Shown here piece by piece: positions 43,537-49,568 of a stretch of DNA of 49,568 bases (position 1 is its first letter; every line of letters starts with the position of its first letter). Location: contig JACOMY010000022.1 in assembly GCA_014324045.1 (NCBI GenBank), forward strand, positions 1-49,568, read 5' to 3'. The notes under the pieces are model-generated. The model searched no databases, was not told the origin of the DNA, and saw only the letters and a list, made by a program, of their open reading frames with translations. A program made the translations under genes and the position numbers. This DNA is from Rhodospirillales bacterium (lineage in GTDB: Bacteria; Pseudomonadota; Alphaproteobacteria; Kiloniellales; JACOMY01).

Positions 43537-44514
43537 TTACGGCAACAACACCGTAGATCCGGTGGTCTTGCGTCCTTCCAGTTCGCGATGCGCCTGCTCG
43601 GCCTCGCGCAAGGGGTAGGTTTGGTCGATGCGGATTGAGACCTCGCCGACTTTCACGCGCCGGAAGAGTTCCCGGGCCATCGCCTGCCGGCGTGCCGGCG
43701 TGCGGGTGTAGGTCATGAGGGTCGGGCGGCTGACCGTGAGCGAGCCCTTGGCCGAGAGCTGTGCCAAGTTGACCGGTGGGACTGCGCCGGAGGCATTGCC
43801 GAAGCTCACCATCAGGCCGCAGGGCTGAAGGCAGTCCAGCGACATCTCCCAAGTGTCTTTGCCGACGCCGTCGAAGACGACCGGCACGCCTTCGCCGTCG
43901 GTCAGCTCCTTCACCCGCTCCGGCACCTTCTCGTCGCGGTAGTTGATGATGTGGTGGCAGCCGTGGGCGCGGGCCAAGGCACCCTTCTCGGCGCTGCCGA
44001 CAGTACCGATGACGCGGGCGCCCAAGGCCTCCAGCCATTGGCAGGCGATCAGACCGACGCCGCCGGCAGCGGCATGGAACAGCACGGTCTCGCCTTCCTT
44101 GACCGGATAGAGTTGACGGATCAGGTAGTGCACCGTCAGGCCCTTCAGCATCATGGCCGCGGCCATGCGGTCGTCGACGCCCTCCGGCAGCCGCACCAGG
44201 CTTGCGGCCGGCATGACCCGTGCCGAGGCATAGGCACCGATCGGCCCGGTGCCGTAGGCGACCTTGTCGCCGGCAGCCAGGTCGTGCACGCTCGGCCCTA
44301 CGGCCTCGATCACACCGGCGGCTTCAAGGCCGATGCCCGACGGCATGGCTAGGGGATAGAGCCCGCTGCGGTGGTAAGTGTCGATGTAGTTGAGCCCCAC
44401 CGCAGTCTGCCGCAGCAGGACCTGCCCCTCGCCCGGTGTCCCCAGGGGCCTGCTCTTGATCTCCAAAACCTCGGGACCGCCGGCTTCCTTAGCAATGACC
44501 ACTGTCGCTTCCAT
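43537..44514 (-). CDS. NADPH:quinone oxidoreductase, QOR family
   Basis: A 325-residue zinc-free medium-chain dehydrogenase/reductase of the QorA type. N-terminal GroES-like domain with RQTAVGLNYIDTYHRSGLYP, and NADPH-binding loop AAAGGVGLIACQW (about 148-160). The zinc ligands of alcohol dehydrogenases are lacking, as expected. The ATG at 44514 follows the dienelactone-hydrolase gene by 3 bp on the same strand, so the pair is an operon; both may act in detoxifying reactive carbonyls or quinones. Confidence 0.92.
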   Translation of the reverse strand: MEATVVIAKEAGGPEVLEIKSRPLGTPGEGQVLLRQTAVGLNYIDTYHRSGLYPLAMPSGIGLEAAGVIEAVGPSVHDLAAGDKVAYGTGPIGAYASARVMPAASLVRLPEGVDDRMAAAMMLKGLTVHYLIRQLYPVKEGETVLFHAAAGGVGLIACQWLEALGARVIGTVGSAEKGALARAHGCHHIINYRDEKVPERVKELTDGEGVPVVFDGVGKDTWEMSLDCLQPCGLMVSFGNASGAVPPVNLAQLSAKGSLTVSRPTLMTYTRTPARRQAMARELFRRVKVGEVSIRIDQTYPLREAEQAHRELEGRKTTGSTVLLP

Positions 44515-44517
44515 GGC

Positions 44518-45213
44518 TCAAGCCCCCAGATTCTCTTTAAAGAAAGCCGCGCTGCGGTCGTTGGCCAGCGCCGCCGCATTGCTATCGAAGTGTTCGCCGC
44601 CGACCCGTGCGAAGGCATGATCTTGGCCCTCGTAGACGTGGAAAGTGACGTTCGGCAGATCGGCAAGACCGGCGCGCATGGCCTCCTGTGCATCCGGCGG
44701 AACGAACTGATCTTTGGAGGCAACGTGCAGCATCAGAGGCTTGGAGATTGCTCCGGCTTCGTCCAGCAGGCTGTCGATCTGGATGCCATAGTAGCTGACC
44801 GAGCAATCGGTATCGCTGCGGGTGCTCATGAGATAGGCCAGCTTGCCACCTAGACAGTAGCCCACGTCCCCGACCTTGCCGTTGCAGGCCGGGTGCTGGC
44901 GGAGGGTTGCCAAGACCACTTTCAGATCCTCGCCCCCCTTGTCCACATCGAAGCGTGCGAAGAGATCGAAGGCTTTCGCCCACTCCTCTTCGCTCTTGTC
45001 GGTCAGCTGAATGCCCGGTTCCAGACGCCAGAAGAGGTCTGGACAAGCGGCGACGTAGCCCTTGGCAGCCAAGTGGTCGCAGATGTCACGCATCACCCGG
45101 TTGACGCCGAAGATCTCCTGAATGACGAGAATAGCCGGTGCCGGTGTAACGGTAGGCAGGGCGAGGTAGCCCGACATGACACCGTTGGAAGTTTGGAACG
45201 TCATCTCTGGCAT
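44518..45213 (-). CDS. Dienelactone hydrolase family protein
   Basis: The 231-residue alpha/beta hydrolase has the dienelactone-hydrolase triad Cys120 (GYCLGGKLAYL), Asp168 (ASKDQFVP) and His199 (GQDHAFA), plus Glu33 in QEIFGVN, which triggers the cysteine in the family. It probably hydrolyses lactones or related esters. ATG at 45213 (MPEMTFQTSNG). First gene of the pair with the quinone oxidoreductase. Confidence 0.92.
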   Translation of the reverse strand: MPEMTFQTSNGVMSGYLALPTVTPAPAILVIQEIFGVNRVMRDICDHLAAKGYVAACPDLFWRLEPGIQLTDKSEEEWAKAFDLFARFDVDKGGEDLKVVLATLRQHPACNGKVGDVGYCLGGKLAYLMSTRSDTDCSVSYYGIQIDSLLDEAGAISKPLMLHVASKDQFVPPDAQEAMRAGLADLPNVTFHVYEGQDHAFARVGGEHFDSNAAALANDRSAAFFKENLGA

Positions 45214-45530
45214 TTTTTCGTCCCTGTCGCTTGGGGTCCCTGTTTTGGGATTCTTGTTGTTTGGGATTCCTAGGCGGCCAGACTGCCAAAGCCCGCCGCT
45301 GCGGACAATTGCCGCGCGGCAAAGATCGGGGTCGGCGTAACCTCGGGCAGGGCGGCAGTCGCGAAATGAAGAAGGAGCCGGAAGATCGTTTCGCCCTCTC
45401 GGCTCCTCCGTCTGTCGGCCACCCTGTCAACTTGCCGAAGGTCATAGGCTACTCACCCAGACCGGGAAGGCAAGGCGAATCTGGACAGTTTTGGTTCCGT
45501 GTCACGATTAAATGGGCCTTGAGCGAATAT
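45214..45530. other. Intergenic region with no supported gene
   Basis: This 317-bp stretch separates the DUF1192 gene from the dienelactone hydrolase gene on the same strand. It contains an imperfect repeat of TTGGGATTC-like units near 45240-45275, probably low-complexity, and the hairpin listed at 45373-45407. A putative 119-codon minus-strand frame across it has no ribosome site or family match. Confidence 0.4.
45373..45407 (-). terminator. Candidate terminator after the DUF1192 gene
   Basis: AGGAGCCG (45373-45380) pairs with CGGCTCCT (45400-45407) over a 19-base loop. On the minus strand it lies 123 bases past the DUF1192 stop and is followed by TCTTCATTTC, a weak U-rich tail. Long loop and weak tail make this tentative. 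Confidence 0.3.
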
Positions 45531-45713
45531 TCAGCTTTTGAACAGTTTGGCAGCGTTGCCCAAATAGGCTTGTTTTCCCTCTTTCGTTGCCTTCACACGC
45601 GCCAACTCTCCTTCGAGGGCTTGCGCGTAGGCCTCCAGTTCTGCCACGCCGAAAGCCTCCAAGTCACAGCCGAGCACCCAATTCTTGGCCGGTTTTATCT
45701 CGTCCTCATCCAT
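45531..45713 (-). CDS. DUF1192 family small protein
   Basis: The 60-residue protein matches DUF1192: a short N-terminal lead (IKPAKNWVLGCDLEAFGVAE) and then an amphipathic coiled-coil-like helix (LEAYAQALEGELARVKATKE). The family sits next to a quinone oxidoreductase gene in many alphaproteobacteria, as here, where the two are divergent with 163 bp between. Function unknown. ATG at 45713. Confidence 0.8.
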   Translation of the reverse strand: MDEDEIKPAKNWVLGCDLEAFGVAELEAYAQALEGELARVKATKEGKQAYLGNAAKLFKS

Positions 45714-45876
45714 CGGCTGGCTTCCTTCCCTGCTGCAAGAGCTGCTTCGCTCGCACGAGCCCTTGTCCTTCGCCAGGTCCTTACGCTAGCAAAGGTCGGC
45801 AGATCGCTCGCGCTGGATCGAACCAAGGATAGAACCGAGCGCAACAGGCGTCAGAGATCATGTCAAGGAGAGAGTC

Positions 45877-46866
45877 GTGAGCAGCGATATGTTGGCCATC
45901 GAGATTCGCGCGCCCGGCGCACCTTCGGTGCTTGAGCCCTGCCGCCGCCCGCTGCCGCAGCCCGAAGCTCACGAGGTCCTGATCGAGGTGGCGGCCGCCG
46001 GCGTCAACCGGCCCGACGTCCTACAGCGCATGGGCGGCTACCCGCCGCCGAAGGGTGCCAGCGACATCCCGGGCCTGGAAGTCGCCGGCGAGGTGGTGGC
46101 CTTGGGCAGCGCGGTGACTGGCTTAGCCCTTGGCGACCGGATAACTGCGCTCGTCACCGGTGGCGGCTATGCAGAATACACGGCAGCACCGGCGGTCCAA
46201 TGCCTACCGATACCGGAAGGTTACTCGCCGGTCGAAGCCGCAGCCCTGCCGGAGACCTATTTCACTGTCTGGTCCAATGTCTTCGACCGCGGCGCACTGA
46301 AGGCCGGCGAGACCTTCCTGGTCCAAGGTGGCAGCTCCGGCATCGGTACCACGGCCATTCAGATGGCCCATGCCTTCGGCGCTAGAGTGCTGGCAACCGC
46401 CGGGTCGCCCGAAAAATGCCAAGCCTGCTTGGACCTGGGGGCAGCCCGAGCCATCGATTACCGCAAAGAGGATTTCCTCGCCGTCGCCAGGCAAGAGACC
46501 GGCGGCAAGGGGGTAAACGTGATCCTCGACATGGTCGGCGGTGCCTACATTGAGCGGGAGATAGCGGCCCTGGCAAGTGACGGCCGCCTGGTGTTCATCG
46601 CCTTCCTAGGCGGCAGTAAGGCCAGCATCGACTTTCTTCCGGTGATGCTGAAGCGGCTGACCGTAACCGGCTCGACCCTGCGCGCCCGCTCTGTCGATTT
46701 CAAAGCTGCTATTGCCGACAAATTGAGGGAGAAGATCTGGCCTCTTCTCGAAGCAGGCCGCATGCGCCCGATTATTCACACGACCTTCCCCTTGGAACAA
46801 GCAGCCCAGTCCCACGCCTTGATGGAGTCCTCCAGCCACATCGGTAAGATCGTGCTCACTTTATAG
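45877..46866 (+). CDS. NAD(P)H quinone oxidoreductase, PIG3 family
   Basis: The 329-residue protein is a PIG3-type quinone reductase (MDR superfamily). Motifs: AAAGVNRPDVLQRMGGYPPP, PGLEVAGEVVALG, and the nucleotide loop GGSSGIGTTAIQMAHAFGA. The start is GTG at 45877, supported by AAGGAG seven bases upstream; an internal ATG four codons on is less well placed. It differs clearly from the QorA-type gene at 43537, so they are separate paralogues and not a recent duplication. Confidence 0.93.
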   Translation: MSSDMLAIEIRAPGAPSVLEPCRRPLPQPEAHEVLIEVAAAGVNRPDVLQRMGGYPPPKGASDIPGLEVAGEVVALGSAVTGLALGDRITALVTGGGYAEYTAAPAVQCLPIPEGYSPVEAAALPETYFTVWSNVFDRGALKAGETFLVQGGSSGIGTTAIQMAHAFGARVLATAGSPEKCQACLDLGAARAIDYRKEDFLAVARQETGGKGVNVILDMVGGAYIEREIAALASDGRLVFIAFLGGSKASIDFLPVMLKRLTVTGSTLRARSVDFKAAIADKLREKIWPLLEAGRMRPIIHTTFPLEQAAQSHALMESSSHIGKIVLTL

Positions 46867-46906
46867 TTGATAGAGTCGATCCGCTTGCGTGCAAGGAGCA
46901 GAGACC

Positions 46907-48079
46907 ATGGTTCGTCCCGTCATCGAGGGGCCGCATGAACTCTCGACCTCTTGGCCCAAGGCCGATAGGGATATCGCCCGTTGGACCGATCACTACTTCC
47001 GCCGGACCAAGGCGATCGTCGAAGCGATGGGCGATTGCACCGTCACCTACGCAGTCTTCATGCGCCGTCCGGTAATCTCGGCACCGCGTCTCGCCTTGGA
47101 CTGGTTGCATGGCGTCACCCGTGACCGCGGTGCCAAGATTACGATCGATACGATCTATCCCGAAGGTAAGTGGGTGGGTGCCGGTGAGCCGATCTTCTAT
47201 GTTACCGGACGCTTCACCCAGTTGGTGGATCTTGAGACCCTATTGTTGCAGAAGCTGGGTCCGGCCTGTGTGGCGGCCTTCAATGCCTACAGCATGTGCG
47301 CCGACCTGCCGAAGGTGTCTTTTCTCGCCATGGATGCGCGGCATTGCTGCGGTACCGAGATGTCGGAGATCATGGCCTATGCCGCCTCCGTCGGTTCGGA
47401 GCGCGCGCGGCGCAAGGTAGGCGCGATCGGCTTCCTCGGCAACGCCACCGATGCCACCGCCCACTACTTCGGCCGCCAAGGCGGTCTCGGCACCATGCCG
47501 CATGCTTTGATAGGCTTTGCCGGCAGTACTCTGGAGGCAGCGGTCATGTACGATCGCCTCTATCCGGACGAGCCCATGACCGTGCTGGTCGACTACTTTG
47601 CCCGGGAGATCACCGACAGCCTGGCCGTGGCAAACCGCTTTCCCGGACGGGCAGCCAACGGTCGCCTGAACGTCCGGCTGGACACGCCCGGCAGCCGCTA
47701 CGTCGAGGGTTTGGACCCCACCCTTTCCTATGCTGTCCTGGAACGCAATGCGCCTGAGGCGATCCGTGGTTATCGCACAGAGGAGGAACTGCGCTATTTG
47801 GTGGGTGCCGGTGTAACGGCCTCGGCGATCTGGTATCTGCGCGAGAAACTGGACGCAGCGGGTTTCGACAAGGTGCGGGTGGTCGCCTCTTCCGGCTTCG
47901 ATCCGAGAAAGTGTCATATCATGGCCGATGCGGCAGCACCGGTCGACGTTATCGGCAGCGGCAGTTTTCTTCCCGCACGTTGGAGCGAGACCTATGCCAC
48001 CGCCGATATCGTAGCCTACGACGGAATGGAGAGGGTGAAGGTCGGACGGGAGTTCCTCTTGCGCAAGGACAGTGTTTGA
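46907..48079 (+). CDS. Nicotinate phosphoribosyltransferase
   Basis: The 390-residue enzyme converts nicotinate and PRPP to nicotinate mononucleotide in NAD salvage. The product has family stretches such as MDARHCCGTEMSEIMAYAA, GNATDATAHYFGRQGGLGTM and ASSGFDPRKCHIM. It is closer to the alphaproteobacterial-type enzyme than to E. coli PncB, so the symbol is left open. ATG at 46907 has AAGGAG eight bases upstream. It follows the PIG3-type gene by 40 bp and precedes trkH by 55 bp, perhaps as an operon. Confidence 0.9.
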   Translation: MVRPVIEGPHELSTSWPKADRDIARWTDHYFRRTKAIVEAMGDCTVTYAVFMRRPVISAPRLALDWLHGVTRDRGAKITIDTIYPEGKWVGAGEPIFYVTGRFTQLVDLETLLLQKLGPACVAAFNAYSMCADLPKVSFLAMDARHCCGTEMSEIMAYAASVGSERARRKVGAIGFLGNATDATAHYFGRQGGLGTMPHALIGFAGSTLEAAVMYDRLYPDEPMTVLVDYFAREITDSLAVANRFPGRAANGRLNVRLDTPGSRYVEGLDPTLSYAVLERNAPEAIRGYRTEEELRYLVGAGVTASAIWYLREKLDAAGFDKVRVVASSGFDPRKCHIMADAAAPVDVIGSGSFLPARWSETYATADIVAYDGMERVKVGREFLLRKDSV

Positions 48080-48134
48080 CGGGCCCGGCGGCCACCGGTC
48101 GAGACCGCCGCTAGCGGCATAGGAGAAGCCGATC

Positions 48135-49568
48135 GTGGACTTCAGACCGGTCGCGCAGGTCTTCGGCATTATCGTCGTCGTCCTGGGCCTGTTCAGCGTC
48201 TTTCCAGGCCTTGCCGATTGGATGAACGACGGCCCCGATACCTTGGTGTTTCTTGCCAGCGCGGGCACAATGGTGTTTGTTGGCGGCATCCTCGCGATCG
48301 CCTTCAGGGCGCAGAATCGCGGACTCACGCTCTCTCAAGCCTTTCTCTTGACGCCGCTTTGCTGGTTCGGCTTACCGCTGTTCGCGGCCCTGCCGCTACA
48401 CTTGGGACACCAGGGCCTTTCTTGGTCCAATGCCTATTTCGAAGCCGTCTCCGGTCTAACGACAACAGGGTCGACCGTTCTCTCCGGTCTGGATTCCATG
48501 CCGCGCGGCATTCTCCTTTGGCGCGGTTTGCTGCAGATGCTGGGGGGGCTTGGCGTGATCATGATCGCGATTGCCGTCCTGCCGCTGCTGAAAATCGGCG
48601 GGCTCCAGCTTCTTCGGACCGAATTCTCCGAAAAAACCGATAAGGCCTTGCCGCGGGCTTCGCAATTGGCGACGGCCATTGCATTCATTTACTTTAGCCT
48701 TATGGGCTGCTGCCTTGTGGCGTACTGGACAAGTGGCATGCAGCCATTCGATGCCTTGGTTCATGCCATGACCACGGTCGCAACCGGGGGGCTCTCTACA
48801 TCCGATCTTTCGATGGGGGCCTTCTCGGCAGAGGCACAATGGATCGCTGTCTTCTTCATGATCGCCGGCAGCCTTCCCTTCGTGCTCTTGGTCCGTGCCT
48901 TCTATGGGCGGCCCAGCATCCTTTGGCAAGACAGTCAGGTTCGCGCCTTCCTTTACTTCCTGGGCGGGCTGGTCCTCACGGTCGGGATTCTCCTTTGGCT
49001 GAATAATCTCTACCCCGATCCGCTGACGGCGCTCCGCATCGCCGCGCTCAACATCGCATCGGTAATGACCACAACCGGCTTTACCTCAACCGACTTTCAG
49101 CTCTGGGGTTCGGTCTCCGTTCCCTTTTTCTTTTTTCTTATGATGGTGGGGGGCTGCACCGGTTCGACCACCGGTAGCCTGAAGATCTTCCGCTGGCAGA
49201 TCCTTGGCATGGAAGCCCGGCGCCAAATCGATCAAACCCTTGATCCCAAACGGGTGATTTCCAGGCGCTACAACGGGAAACCGGTCCCGGGCGAGATCGC
49301 TCAATCGGTCGTGGTCTATCTTTTTATCGTCTTGTCCTTGATCGGCTTCGGCACTGCTGCTCTGGCCTTGACGGGGGCCTCTTTCATCACCGCGTTATCG
49401 GGTTCTGTGACGGCGATTTCGAACGTGGGTCCGGGTCTTGGTCCTGTGATCGGTCCTTCGGGGACTTTTGCGCCGCTGTCGGAGGGTGCGAAGTGGATTT
49501 TGGCTTTGCTGATGGTTTTGGGCCGTCTGGAGGTTTTGACGGTCCTGGTGCTTTTCGATCCGGGTTTT
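48135..49568 (+). CDS. trkH: Potassium uptake protein TrkH, truncated by the window end
   Basis: The 478 codons run to the last base without a stop; TrkH is about 483 residues, so only a few C-terminal residues are missing. All four selectivity P-loops are present: SGLTTTGSTV, TTVATGGLST, SVMTTTGFTS and ISNVGPGLGP. TrkH forms the membrane channel of the Trk K+ system with TrkA. The start is GTG at 48135, with AGGAGAAG upstream. Codon use changes from about 49380 on, where many codons end in T or G (GTT, TTG, GGT), unlike the rest of the gene. The last 99 bases are repeated inverted at the other end of the window. Confidence 0.93.
   Translation, partial: MDFRPVAQVFGIIVVVLGLFSVFPGLADWMNDGPDTLVFLASAGTMVFVGGILAIAFRAQNRGLTLSQAFLLTPLCWFGLPLFAALPLHLGHQGLSWSNAYFEAVSGLTTTGSTVLSGLDSMPRGILLWRGLLQMLGGLGVIMIAIAVLPLLKIGGLQLLRTEFSEKTDKALPRASQLATAIAFIYFSLMGCCLVAYWTSGMQPFDALVHAMTTVATGGLSTSDLSMGAFSAEAQWIAVFFMIAGSLPFVLLVRAFYGRPSILWQDSQVRAFLYFLGGLVLTVGILLWLNNLYPDPLTALRIAALNIASVMTTTGFTSTDFQLWGSVSVPFFFFLMMVGGCTGSTTGSLKIFRWQILGMEARRQIDQTLDPKRVISRRYNGKPVPGEIAQSVVVYLFIVLSLIGFGTAALALTGASFITALSGSVTAISNVGPGLGPVIGPSGTFAPLSEGAKWILALLMVLGRLEVLTVLVLFDPGF
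49470..49568. repeat. Right arm of the 99-bp terminal inverted repeat, inside trkH
   Basis: These last 99 bases equal the reverse complement of bases 1-99. They lie in frame in trkH (33 codons). Upstream the two copies diverge immediately: here GPSGTF precedes, in the left copy an unrelated sequence does. The length of exactly 99, an odd number used as a k-mer size by assemblers, suggests a graph overlap. Confidence 0.95.

Noticed and set aside
45086..45445. A 119-codon minus-strand gene upstream of the dienelactone hydrolase
   Set aside because: Overlaps the real gene in another frame; basic, Pro/Arg-rich product typical of a shadow frame in high-GC DNA.

Overview
The window looks like a chromosomal contig from an alphaproteobacterium, probably metagenome-assembled, with high GC content. 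The right 30 kb carry the gene order I know from alphaproteobacterial chromosomes: lnt-corC-ybeY-phoH-miaB-acyltransferase-olsB-fur-mucR-rimI-tsaB-nfu-uspA and trpS-murJ-glnD-mutS-(malic enzyme). A Rhodospirillales- or Kiloniellales-like host is my guess; the order cannot be fixed from the sequence alone.

Left part (1-19.3 kb): an accessory catabolic and uptake island. A LysR regulator faces a MmgE/PrpD protein, a D-2-hydroxyacid dehydrogenase and a non-pyrrolysine MttB-type methyltransferase. Convergent to these is a tightly overlapping minus-strand operon: HyuA, HyuB, an HisC-like aminotransferase and a maleate-isomerase/Asp-Glu-racemase-type enzyme. Divergent from hyuA are an 811-residue dimethylglycine/sarcosine dehydrogenase-like flavoprotein and a complete oligopeptide-type ABC importer (binding protein, two permeases, one fused double ATPase). 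Together these suggest uptake, ring opening, demethylation and transamination of an N-methylated nitrogen compound. The substrate cannot be named from sequence.

Middle and right (19.4-48 kb): housekeeping genes, nearly all on the minus strand and often joined by 4-base stop/start overlaps. They cover envelope biogenesis (lnt, murJ, ornithine-lipid genes), RNA modification (miaB, tsaB, ybeY), iron and global regulation (fur, mucR), Fe-S and stress proteins, nitrogen sensing (glnD) and mismatch repair (mutS). Next to mutS, where alphaproteobacteria usually have a malic enzyme gene, lies a heavily deleted and frameshifted maeB remnant. Then follow argG, two quinone oxidoreductases, a dienelactone hydrolase, a DUF1192 protein, a nicotinate phosphoribosyltransferase and trkH. 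A 56-codon secreted LprI-like protein sits between murJ and glnD.

Ends: the first 99 bases are the exact reverse complement of the last 99, which encode the C-terminus of TrkH. The match stops abruptly at base 100, and a short transposase-like fragment follows. This is either an assembly-graph overlap at a shared k-mer or a real inverted duplication of the trkH 3' end. No tRNA, rRNA, CRISPR array or intact insertion sequence was seen.
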